NCBI GenBank assembly: GCA_943737045.1
Contig: CALSFV010000226.1
Coordinates: 1 to 64,000 of the forward strand
Length of the DNA stretch: 64,000 nucleotides
Direction: 5' to 3'
From: Parapristionchus giblindavisi
Lineage: Eukaryota > Nematoda > Chromadorea > Rhabditida > Diplogasteridae
The position numbers and the translations under genes were made by a program. Below the pieces are notes generated by a model that had not been told where the DNA came from, made no database searches, and saw only the letters and a list, made by a program, of their open reading frames with translations. Of this stretch, positions 44,275 to 55,325 are shown in pieces; the first letter of the stretch is position 1; each line of letters begins with the position of its first letter.

Positions 44275-45424
44275 CAAGGAGTCTCTCTCAGCTTAAGGTG
44301 GCGAAAAGTGACGATTTATAGCTCATTTGAAAGCCCTTTCTCTGTAGAATAAGAATGTATTTTTAAAAAATCCGAAACGGCTCTGTACATGGATTTAAAA
44401 AAATCCAAAGTTTGAGCAATTTCTGCCTTGAAATTCCTGTGTAATGGCAGTTGAATTCCCGTACGATGATGGACTACTTCTCCGCGGTCTCCCACCGAGA
44501 TAGTGGTGGCGCAGTGGTAAAGATGTCGTTTACAATTTTTGCACTGCGTGTTCGATCCCCACCGATGCGACATGTTTTGCACGATTTTTACACTTGTCTT
44601 TTTATGATATTTTTAAAAAATTTCCCAATATGCTTACTGATATCCATGCATCCAATCTGTCTGAAAGTTTGTCAGTGTTGATTGAAAGATTCAACGTATT
44701 TCAGAAATCTCGATAAAAAATCGTTGATTGTTGTTCGAAAAAAAGAACAGATTTAAAAAAAAAACAAAAGAGTAAGTCAATCAATAATTCTATAATACGA
44801 TCTACTCTTCTTTCTTTCTCCCTCCAATCAATTGATTAGCTATACATTCTTCAGAATCTTTCAAGTTCCTTCTTTTTCCTCTTTTTTCTGATTCTTTATG
44901 ACATTTGCATATAGGCTTCGGCATGGGCACCGACTGCAGCTCCTTCAAGCATGCCAGGGTTGCGCTCATGCAGTTTTGTGGTCCTGTTACCGAGCGTCCG
45001 CCTACGCGAATGGAGAAGACTCTCTACATCCGCTTCAAGAGCATTTAAAAAATATCATATTTATATATTTTTAAAATATTTTTAAAATATCATAAAAAGA
45101 TAAGTGTAAAAATCGTGCAAAACATGTCGCATCGGTGGGGATCGATCCCGCAGCGCAAAAATTGAAAGCGACATCTTTACCACTGCGCCACCACTGGCTC
45201 TGTGGGAGAGCGCGGAGAAGTAGTCCATCATCGTACGGGAATTCAACTGCCATTACACAGGAATTTCAAGGCAGAAATTGCTCAAACTTTGGATTTTTTA
45301 AAATCCATGTACAGAGCCGTTTCGGATTTTCTAAGCATACTTTCTTATTCTACAGAGAAAGGGCTTTCAAATGAGCTATAAATCGTCACTTTTCGCCACC
45401 TTAAGCTGAGAGAGAGACTCCTTG
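44275..45424. mobile_element. Palindromic element H with TAA duplication, tRNA-like arms and a captured exon
   Basis: The ends CAAGGAGTCTCTCTCAGC and GCTGAGAGAGAGACTCCTTG are flanked by TAA (44272-44274, 45425-45427). The uninserted site in the G blocks reads GATAATTAAGTATAATC near 54683. Arms of roughly 320 bp each contain a tRNA-like unit: TGGCGCAGTGGTAAAGATGT with TGTTCGATCCCCACC at about 44507-44570, and its complement at about 45133-45200. The centre holds a single coding-like exon (44915-45048). A 3 bp TAA target suggests a PIF/Harbinger-type element, with TTAA as an alternative if the flanks mutated. Confidence 0.82.
44915..45048 (+). pseudogene. Exon-like fragment captured inside element H
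   Basis: A 3' splice site (GCATATAG) is followed by 134 bases open to a TAA stop. In the only long frame they read FGMGTDCSSFKHARVALMQF, then CGPVTERPPTRMEKTLYIRF and KSI. GC content and codon use look like coding sequence and unlike the AT-rich element around it. No start, promoter or other exon is visible, so this is a captured or stranded terminal exon. I do not recognise the protein family. Confidence 0.5.
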
Positions 45425-45755
45425 TAAGTATAATCCATAATGCAATGTTGAGAACTTGGAAATGCACGAAAACGCGAAAAATGCTGTTAAGAAGTTCAGT
45501 CAGAAAATGCTGGTTTTCCACCATTTTAAGCAAGCTTTAGTGAGTTTTTCTTAAATTTTGTCAACGTTTATGGGTCGCAAACTGTGTTGTAGACGCACTT
45601 TATTAATGATTAGTGACAATTTGAAATATGGACTCTTTAAGTTGATTTTTCGAAACATTTTCGTTGATCTTCGGCATAAAGTGCTCAGAAATGAAATTAG
45701 GAGGATAGAGTAGAGATTAGAATCTGTTATACTCAAGATATACTCATTCAATTAA
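45425..45755. repeat. Rest of block G between elements H and R
   Basis: Matches 28150-28460 and 54680-54945 (for example TTTATGGGTCGCAAACTGTG near 45569). It is non-coding and ends at the TTAA that received element R. Confidence 0.65.
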
Positions 45756-47834
45756 AACGCGTTCTCCATAAGAGCGGCAGGGGCATGGCACAAAGTTTCA
45801 AAATCATCCTAGGTGACTCATATTTGATGGTTGGAGTCACTAGGGGCGGGACACACTTCAGCCAAAAAATTGACCCGAATTATCGATTTTTGATCTACCA
45901 AAAGTCGAAAAATCGAAGTGTGATTTCGAAGTCATGTTATATACCATTCGATAGAGGATCAAAAGTTATATAAGAATACCAAGTTTCACAAGTTTTCATA
46001 ACTCCGTTTTCGAGTAATATCCGATTTTCCGAATTTTGACCTGATTTTTTTGTTTTGATCTCATGGCTTACTATGTTACTATTATTTCCAGGGACTGGAT
46101 TTTTGATATGTTATGTAAAAATGGATGGGCTATCCGAATATCACGCTTGTTTGGACAAACTCGGTGCCATTCATAGTGATATCGCGAGTCATAGTGGTGA
46201 ATTCTAGCGCCCGAACACCGACGCAGGTTCGAATCCGGGCACAGACATGATTTTTTGCAACTTTTTATTCGGCCCAAATTTAACTTTAAATTATATTTTC
46301 ATCTGTTTTATCGTGTTCTTACCATTTTGTTGTGCAAAATAACCATCAACATTATCAGAAATACTAAAAAAACTGGTATAGTATCGGCAAAAAGTCATGG
46401 GACGGGCGAAAATAACGATTTTTCGACAGTGCCACTTCTTTTTCGATATTTGCTATTTTCTGATAAAAGAAGATAAATCTACACATTAACTCTTCAAATC
46501 GCGGTTCTCGTAAATTGTTTGAAAAATTGTTGACAAAGATCAAAGATCAAAGTACAAAGATCAGAGACCAAAGTTCAGCAATAGAGTAGAAACTTTTACG
46601 AATATTTTCAACATATATCGGAGCTATGAAAACATGAGATTTCATAAGGAGAGGCGTAGGGACGAGAGCACTGCAAGCGAGAGAAAAAATCTTACAAAAA
46701 TCTAGTTAGTACAGATATCGGCAAAAAATCAAGGGACGAATTTTCATTTTTTTACGAATTTTGATTCAGGAAAGCAATCAAGCTGATCTTTTGAATCAAC
46801 GTAAGCAGCTCATCAAAGAATACAACCATTATGTGTTGGTTAGATTTGTTCGCTGTTGAGTAATGATGACACAATCAAAATACACTTTTTAAACATGTAT
46901 CGTTCGATAGTGAAAAATGCTGTTCTTCTGAAACATGGTGAGAGTGGAGGCCTCCACTAGGTTTACAAAGGTAAACAAATCGGAATGTCTCGTCATAGCT
47001 CTTCATCAGCCCTCAGGACATAAAAATTTTTTCGGAAGGTATTATAAAAATATGGTTCTTCCGGAGACAGTTTTACAAATTATCAAATATTGATTTCGCT
47101 GCGTTTGATTTGGTTATGATTACTTTCAGACACGCAGCAAACGAAAAAAAACAACTTTATTTTCGACCGTCCCATGTCTTTTTGCCGATACTATACCAGT
47201 TATACGATTTTTTAGTACTTCTGATAATGTTGATGGTTATTTTGCACAACAAAATGGTAAGAACACGATAAAACAGATGAAAATATAATTTAAAGTTAAA
47301 TTTGGGCCGAATAAAAAGTTGCAAAAAATCATGTCTGTGCCCGGATTCGAACCTGCGTCGGTGTTCGGGCGCTAGAATTCACCACTATGACTCGCGATAT
47401 CACTATGAATGGCACCGAGTTTGCCCAAACAAGCGTGATATTCGGATAGCCCATCCATTTTTACATAACATATCAAAAATTCAGTCCCTGGAAATAATAG
47501 TAACATAGTAAGCCATGAGATCAAAACAAAAAAATCAGGTCAAAATTCGGAAAATCGGATATTACTCGAAAACGGAGTTATGAAAACTTATGAAACTTGG
47601 TATTCTTATATAACTTTTGATCCTCTATCGAATGGTATATAACATGACTTCGAAATCACACTTCGATTTTTCGACTTTTGGTAGATCAAAAATCGATAAT
47701 TCGGGTCAATTTTTTGGCTGAAGTGTATCCCGCCCCTAGTGACTCCAACCATCAAATATGAGTCACCTAGGATGATTTTGAAACTTTGTGCCATGCCCCC
47801 GCCACCTCCCCTCCGCAGTAAGGGAGAACGCGTT
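45756..47834. mobile_element. TTAA palindromic element R with tRNA-like units in both arms
   Basis: The ends AACGCGTTCTCC and GGAGAACGCGTT are flanked by TTAA (45752-45755, 47835-47838). The paralogous locus near 54948 keeps the uninserted CATTCAATTAATGTTTCC. Length about 2.08 kb, arms of about 700 bp. Each arm has GGTTCGAATCC preceded by an A-box-like TCATAGTGG (about 46189-46240; mirrored at about 47340-47395). The block ATTATCGATTTTTGATCTACC near the ends (45878-45899; complement at 47680-47700) is shared with elements A and B. The centre, about 46.5-47.1 kb, has a short GATCAAA run and no long frame. Confidence 0.9.
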
Positions 47835-49127
47835 TTAATACTTCCTTTGAGTTAAAGTTTCTTGTTATATTCATACAGTAATCACTGCATTACTTCAATT
47901 ACACTTTCCCGAATGGTGTTGTAATGCAAATAGTTCACTGATCCGAGGAAATAAAGTCACTTTACGATTATGATTGATACGGTAGACAGACATAGAGTAC
48001 GGTATTTACAGAATGAGAAGAGATCCAGAAGAAGATGTAGACAACACACAATCTATAGAAGTACAATTGAATAATTTAAATATTGAAATCAAATGAGGCC
48101 AGCCCACAATGGTGATTATGGTGCTCAAAAGTAATAGAAACGAAATTGGATTAACGTGCAGCCACTAAGCACAGTAAGTAGGATTCCAGAGGGTAGAGCA
48201 CAACGGGATGGAGGCGGCGAGGTCAACACGGGAGAGGACGGGACCAGCAACATCGTCCCATATCGGTTGTATTTTGTTGTACACAAAGGCGGATCTCTAA
48301 ATGGTATGTCTACGCATTCTCATTATATAATTAAAATTTACAATCATTATTAGACAATGCAAATTAAGGCCCAACGTTGAAACTCTTATTCTATGCCAAA
48401 GTAAAAGAGTTTCAATCGATAATTCCAATAAAACGCACTAAATATTTACGCTTATAGTACTTCTCATGTTACAGTATCGATTGTGCAATGCTTAAAATTA
48501 TTTAATTTGTGCTCAAAGTTTCATAATTAGTGTATATAAAATCACAAATCTTGTTATTTTTTTACATTTCCTGTTATCCATGAACAGAAAACTACCGTAA
48601 TGCCTGGAACGGTAAATATTTCAAATATCGATTGGTTTTTATTTTCTCCGCCTTATCGATCAATACCTGTAATTCCCAAATACAGTACTCCATTATCAAT
48701 ATAGTTGCACTACCGTATCAAATACATAATCAATTAATGTCTCCATTTCGTCAATATTTCTTGTAATTTACCCTACAGTAAGTACTAAGCATTCTACGGT
48801 ACCTCACGTACACTTCCCCGAATGGTGCTGTAATGCAAATTGTTCAGTGATCCGAGAAAATAAAGTCACTTTACGATTACGATTCATACGGTAGACAAAC
48901 ATAGAGTACGGTATTTACAGAATGAGAAGAGATCCAGAAGAAGATGAATACAACACACAATCTATAGAAGTACAATTGAATAACTTAAATATTGCAAGCA
49001 AATGAGGCCACGCCCACAATGGTGATTATGGTGCTCAAAAGTCATAGAAACGAAATTAGGTTAACGTGCAGCCACTAAACACAGTAAGACGGCTGACAGA
49101 ACATAAGACTCCGCCCATATTCTAGAT
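47835..49127. repeat. Stranded 3' flank of a lost DNAJC8-like copy, then flank of copy 4
   Basis: 47.84-48.18 kb matches the sequence 3' of other copies (N repeat near 47950, TTAACGTGCAGCCACTAAGC near 48150) but stops at GTAAGTAGG, just short of where exon 9 would begin. A different sequence of about 120 bp follows, and block P begins near 48310. A whole unit was apparently deleted here. From about 48.31 kb the sequence is the ordinary 3' flank of copy 4, almost identical to 22.9-23.75 and 58.4-59.24 kb. Confidence 0.65.
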
Positions 49128-49938
49128 CTACTTCTGGAGCTTGAGCTTGGGTGGTTTGAATGCGGATCCCTTCATCGTAGTACCCTTCTCCTCCTTCCGC
49201 GCTTTCTTGGCCTGTAAATTGGAAATGAAATTACACTGTCAAAAACTAAACTATTGATTAATAATCAAATTGTTGATTTCAGTTTTAGGGTAGAACAACA
49301 GATAATGAAATTTCAGAGACGAATCCTACGGTGAACGATTTTTAGTAAGAGGTGTTTCACATGAACAAATTATTGATTGATTTCCTCTTTAAATCGGTGA
49401 TCACCCACTCAATATAACTACTAATCATTCTTTCCATCTACTACAGTATACTCCTCCATTCCGTGTCTAGCTACAGTATCTCTACAGTATATCCGCTATG
49501 ACATTACAGTAACCCGTTCTAGCTACAGTACACCCGCTATGACATTGCAATAACCCGTTCTAGCTACAGTAGACCCACTATGACATTACAGTAACCCGTT
49601 TGGACTGACTGGCGGATAAGAAATATACAGTAAAAAAGTTGTAAAAGTGCAATAAAATCACCTGGAAGTTGCGCCACGCTCCACGCCTTTCATCACGGGA
49701 CTCCTATAAAGAAAACATCAGTTTCAATCAATTAAATGAAAGATACGGTAGTCACAAGATCGATACTAGCATATGATCGCAACTTTTCATCTACCAATAC
49801 CATGATATAAACATATTAAGCACTCATCGATCAATCTTTCAATCAATAAATAAAACAATAACTACCGTATACCTCGTAATTCTTGGCAAATTCCTCGGCC
49901 AACTTTCGCTTCTCCGCCGCTTCAACGGCCGCTTCGGC
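49128..49938 (-). pseudogene. DNAJC8-like copy 4, only exons 7(part)-9
   Basis: Exon 9 49128-49211, exon 8 49662-49703 and the 3' part of exon 7 49873-49938, nearly identical to copies 1 and 6. The gene stops abruptly inside exon 7 where palindrome D begins at about 49939. There is no J domain and no start, so it is a dead fragment. The intact 3' splice site of exon 9 here contrasts with the mutated one in copy 6. Confidence 0.88.
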
Positions 49939-51172
49939 AAAAATCAACTTAGCGAGTCCATATTTCAAATTGTCACTAATCATTAATAAAGTGCGTCCAC
50001 AACTCTGTTTGCAACCCATAAACGTTGATAAGCTTGCTTAAATTAGTATTAAACTAGCATTTTCCGCGTTTTCGTGCATTTCCAAGTTCTCAACATTGCA
50101 TTATTGATTATACTTAATTATCCTTTTTCTTGTGTGACTTCTTATTGACTCATTGTTCAATGATTGAGCTGCATTTAGTAGTGTAGATATCGAAACGTGA
50201 AATCACCTTGTGAAGTTGTACGGGAATAAAGAACATTTTAGATCACACTATCTTAGAAAATTGACATATGTGCGGTATCGATGAAAAATGAATTTTCCTG
50301 TTTTATGTGTGATAGTTACAGGCTCCATAAGTGAAGTACACTGGTACTTGGAAATTGCTTCCAATTGAAAATTCGCTTCAGGGGGTGACCACACAACGAT
50401 TTGGCGCCTTTTCCTAAAAGGTTTATTTCGATGACAATCGATTCGGGAGTGGGTGCAATGGACTCCTTGGCTAATTCTAAGAAACAATTGTCTAGTGGAG
50501 TTTTTTGATCAATGATCAACGAACGCCGGAATCGGGAATTTTGAAAAAAATTTCACATTTAATTAATTTTCACTAGTTCACCATAACAAGCCTACAACTT
50601 TTTATTTGCTCAATCGCTTCTACATATCATAACACAGCTTCAGTTTAAAAATCATAATTTTAAAAAAATACATATTTTGTGAAAACATCGTTTTTATAAT
50701 GAAAATCGTAATTATGGTGTGCACCTACAGTATTCCCAAATCGGTTAATTTGGAAATTTGGTAGTTTTAAACATATTTCACCGCTGTTCTTGACATGACT
50801 GAGGTATACGACAACTCCTCGTCTTCGGAGTGCATCTATTCCCAGGTGCTGATTTCGCTGAAAATTGACATTTTTCGTAAATTGATCATTATTCCGTTGT
50901 TTGTTATTCATTATCGATAAAAATTGGATCGCTATACCATAGTATCATCTATACAAACATACTAAAAAATGAAGAGAAACGGTTGACTTTGAATAAAGTT
51001 ATTGCTGAAAAACCAAAATATCATAAAATGTTGACCAGCACTGAACCGTGCAGGTGCACTCCGAAGACGTGGAGTAGTTATATACCTCAGTCATGTCAAG
51101 AACAGCGGTGAAATATGTTTAAAACTACCAAATTTCCAAATTAACCGATTTGGGAATACTGTAGGTGCACAC

Positions 51173-51496
51173 TAGGGTGGCGAGAATGACTCTTCACTCA
51201 CCAGTTCCCCTGGCAGTCTTGTGCAAGTACTCGCAGAGAGGTCATTTACGACCTCTCTCTCGTCAAGTACTTGCAATGAGATCAGAAAAACACTGGTGAG
51301 CAGAAAAAAGCAATTCTTTTTCGACTCACTTGGTTTTTCTTTGCTCTAAGTGGTCGAAATGTGCAAATGTGAATATTTTTGGAATCTACATGACCGTGGC
51401 TATTCAACAAGCATAAAATCGACTGGTAAAGTACACTTTTAAATTTTGTTGATTTTTCGTATAATGCAATTTGGATCAGACTATAATAATATAATA

Positions 51497-51553
<57 letters not shown>

Positions 51554-52587
51554 AAACAAAAAAACAGTAAAATCAAAACAGTAGACGTAATGGGCATTGA
51601 AACAACTGAGAGTGATCCTTCCGCCTTTACTCGTCCATTGATCGACACACAGTGTGACTCGTTTTCCAGAGAGACGCTAGAATTATTAAGCAATATTTAA
51701 TTTTTAGAGAATGGAATTTGAAAAGTGGAAAAAATTGGAAAAAAAGAGCGGACAAGTGGAAAAAATTGGAAAAAAAGAGCGGACTCACTGTGCGAATAGT
51801 CTCCCGAAGATTTTCCACCATTGATGGCATTACATTTTTCGAGAGATGGTACCGAGTTGGTAAGCGAGTTGTAGTAGGGAAAAGTGCATGGAACTCGGGT
51901 CGCTCAACGAATCGAAAAGCAGTATTGTCGATCGTGACAAGGCGGACAATCTTTTCGCAAAGGTCGTCGAAATCAGCCTACGAATATATTCTGTCGTGTG
52001 AGAAGTGGGCCCAGATAGGAGAAACCATGATGATATTAATAGGTAGAGAAAGAGGTCGAGGTAGATGTTAATAGGTAGAGGTATTGATAATGAACTAATT
52101 GAGAGGGCATGGTAGCCCATGACCTAAAATGATCGTAAAGCGGCGCCTTTAATGGCGCTATCCCGAATTGGTTTACGATATGTTACAGATCACTGCAACA
52201 CTGATCACTGAAGCAGTGATCACTGAAAACACTGGGCTAGATTAAGACGAGGAATAATTTTAATTGTATATGCTATTATCATAGTCTGATCCGAATTGAT
52301 GGAATGGATTACATGAAAAATAAAAAAAAATTAAAAGTGTACTTTTACAGTCGATTTTATGCTTGTTGAATAGCTACTGACATGTAGATTCCAAAAATAT
52401 TCACACTTGCACATTTCGACCACTTAGAGCGGAGAAAAAACAAGTGAATTGAAAAAGAACTGTTTTTTCGACTCACTCGTGACCTCCACGAACGGCTGCC
52501 AGGGGGAACGAGTGAGCAGTTAGAGAGACTGCTCACCAGTTGGAGGGAGGCAAAACAGGTGAGTGAAGAGTCATTCTCGCCACCCTA
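51173..52587. mobile_element. hAT-like element F with 8 bp target duplication
   Basis: The ends TAGGGTGGCGAGAATGACTC and its complement are flanked by the direct repeat GTGCACAC (51165-51172, 52588-52595). The uninserted version is in the left arm of palindrome D near 50717 (complement GTGTGCAC). Terminal inverted repeats are about 250 bp. The interior contains a (TTA)n tract (about 51499-51551) and mixed short frames, including one at 51718-52071 with a Lys-rich start and no recognised domain. It is probably a non-autonomous hAT. Confidence 0.85.
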
Positions 52588-52753
52588 GTGCACACCATAA
52601 TTACGATTTTCATTATAAAAACGATGTTTTCACAAAATATGTATTTTTTTAAAATTATGATTTTTAAACTGAAGCTGTGTTATGATATGTAGAAGCGATT
52701 GAGCAAATAAAAAGTTGTAGGCTTGTTATGGTGAACTAGTGAAAATTAATTAA

Positions 52754-54235
52754 GACACCGGCTCAGTAAGATTCGAGGGTTGAGCCGGTGACCCCGGACA
52801 TCGACCTCACCGATTTGGCTCAAATTGTTTTTGTGGATACCCCCATGGGCCCCCATCACAAAATGGGTATTCATTTGGGCTGGTTCCTTGAAACACAGAA
52901 GTGGCGGGTTTTCGAAATTTGAAAACTCGATTTTCACCGAAAAAAAATGGAGCGACCTAGGACCAATGTTAGTGTCGATTAATTATAAGTATAAATAGAC
53001 AATAAAAACTGGCTATACGACGGTCCGGAGATCCGATCGCAAACTGATTTTTTACCTCCTCAAAACATTCTAAAATTAATTAAAATTTTAAAACAAAAAA
53101 GTGCAGTCCAATTTTTGCCTCATCTTATAGAGCAAAAAATTCTGCGTCGAATAAGGGAAAAAATTCAAAAATCGAAAGACCCCTCTTTTGAGATAAATGG
53201 ACCTGAAGATGACCCGAAAATATTTTTGTTTTCGAAACCCCTCGTGTTTGTACTCATATTGAAGAGCTCGTCGAGTAGAACAACTTTCATGTTGAACGTT
53301 TTGTCTGAAACTCATGTACAAGAGAATTACATGAATTAAGATTTACTGGATCCTAATCGTTTAGATTGCTTGTATCTTGAGAACAAACGACTTTCATAGA
53401 ATACGACCAACATGAGAAATGATGTACTCGACGAGTTCTTTAAAATGAGTATGAACATGGCAAGGTTTCGACAAATTTTTTTTCAAGACCACTTTAGAGA
53501 CCATGTTTTTCAGAATAAGGGCCGACAATTTTTTTTCGTGAAACAACAAATTAAGTATGGATTTTTGAGTTCTACAATATAGGCGTAATCAATTTGTGCA
53601 CAAAAAATATTTTACTTTCGTTTAACTCAAAATTGGGTGAACAACCGTGTGAATAAATAAAACTCATGTAATACTCTTGTACACGAGTTTCAGACAAAAC
53701 GTTCAACATGAAAGTTGTTATACTCGACGAGCTCTTCAATATGAGTACAAACATGAGGGGTTTTGAAAACAAAAATATTTTCGGGTCATCTTCAGGTCCA
53801 TTTTTCTCAAAATAGGTATCTTTCGATTTTTCAATTTTTTCACACATTCGACGCGGAATTTTTTTCTCTATAAGATGCGGCAAAATTTGGACTGCACTTT
53901 TTTGTTTTAAAATTTTAATTAATTTTAGAATGTTTTAAGGAGGTAAAAAAATCAATTTGCGATCGGATCTCCGGACCGTCGTATAGCCAGTTTTTGTTGT
54001 CTATTTATACTTATAATTAATCGACACTAACATTGGTCCTAGGTCGCTCCATTTTTTTTCGGTGAAAATCGAGTTTTCAAATTTCGAAAACCCGCCACAT
54101 CTGTGTTTCAAGGAACCAGCACAAATGAATACCCATTTTGTGATGGGGACCCATGGGGGTATCCATAAAAAAATTTTGGGCCACATCGGTGAGGTCGATG
54201 TCCGGCACTTCCTGGAATCTCACTGAGCCGGTGTC
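52754..54235. mobile_element. TTAA palindromic element C, copy 2
   Basis: Same ends and length as copy 1 (42674-44157). TTAA at 52750-52753 and 54236-54239. The left arm of palindrome D keeps the uninserted site (complement of AATTAATTAAATGTG) near 50560. The two C copies differ at scattered positions throughout. Confidence 0.92.
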
Positions 54236-54860
54236 TTAAATGTGAAATTTTTTTCGAAAATTCCCGATTCCGGCGTTCGTTGATCATTGATCAAAAAACT
54301 CCACTAGACAATTGTTTCTTAGAATTAGCCAAGGAGTCCATTGCACCCACTCCCGAATCGATTGTCATCGAAATAAACCTTTTAGGAAAAGGCGCCAAAT
54401 CGTTGTGTGGTCACCCCCTGAAGCGAATTTTCAATTGGAAGCAATTTCCAAGTACCAGTGTACTTCACTTATGGAGCCTGTAACTATCACACATAAAACA
54501 GGAAAATTCATTTTTCATCGATACCGCACATATGTCAATTTTCTAAGATAGTGTGATCTAAAATGTTCTTTATTCCCGTACAACTTCACAATGTGATTTC
54601 ACGTTTCGATATCTACACTACTAAATGCAGCTCAATCATTGAACAATGAGTCAATAAGAAGTCACACAAGAAAAAGGATAATTAAGTATAATCAATAATG
54701 CAATGTTGAGAACTTGGAAATGCACGAAAACGCGGAAAATGCTAGTTTAATACTAATTTAAGCAAGCTTATCAACGTTTATGGGTTGCAAACAGAGTTGT
54801 GGACGCACTTTATTAATGATTAGTGACAATTTGAAATATGGACTCGCTAAGTTGATTTTT

Positions 54861-55325
54861 CGAAGCATTTTCGGCATAAAGTGATCAGAAAATGAAATTA
54901 GGTGGAGAGAGTAGCGATTAGAATCTGATATACTCATTCAATTAATGTTTCCTTTGCGTTAATGTTTCTTGTTATATTCATACAGTAATCACTACCATAC
55001 CTCAATTGCACTTCCCCTAATGGTGGTGTTATGCAAATTGTTCAATGATCCGAGAAAATAAAGTCACTTTACGATTATGATCCATACGGTAGACAAACAT
55101 AGAGTACGGTATTTACAGAATGAGAAGAGATCCAGAAGAAGCTGTAGACAACACACAATCTATAGAAGTGCAATTGAATAACTTAAATATTGAAATCAAA
55201 TGAGGCCACGCCCACAATGATGAATATGGTGCTCAAAAGTAATAGAAACGAAATTGGATTAACGTGCAGCCACTAAACACAGTAAGTAGGCTGACAGAAC
55301 ATAAGACTCCGCCCATATTCTAGAT
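54861..55325. repeat. Block G remainder and 3' flank of copy 5
   Basis: It continues from block G into repeat N (about 54950-55115) and the GCAGCCACTAAACACAGTAA sequence that precedes each exon 9. No separate gene. Confidence 0.6.

Larger units (their letters stand above)
49939..54860. repeat. Palindrome D with two nested element insertions in its right arm
   Basis: The left arm (49939 to about 50835) is matched by a right arm that is now in three pieces: about 51053-51172, 52588-52753 and 54236-54860. The interruptions are element F (51173-52587) and element C copy 2 (52754-54235). Removing both with one copy of each target duplication restores a right arm of about 0.9 kb, matching the left. 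The outer 300 bp of each arm is block G; the unique loop is about 50836-51052. Confidence 0.9.

Noticed and set aside
46071..47508. Mirrored 68-codon frames MGRIKSCKKSCLCPDSNLRR in element R
   Set aside because: They overlap the tRNA-like unit in each arm; the apparent Cys/Arg-rich protein is the complement of the B box region.
42609..54186. Several frames repeated in both strands such as PHLIEQKIPRRIREK
   Set aside because: They lie in the arms of element C and mirror each other; no start, splice or domain evidence.
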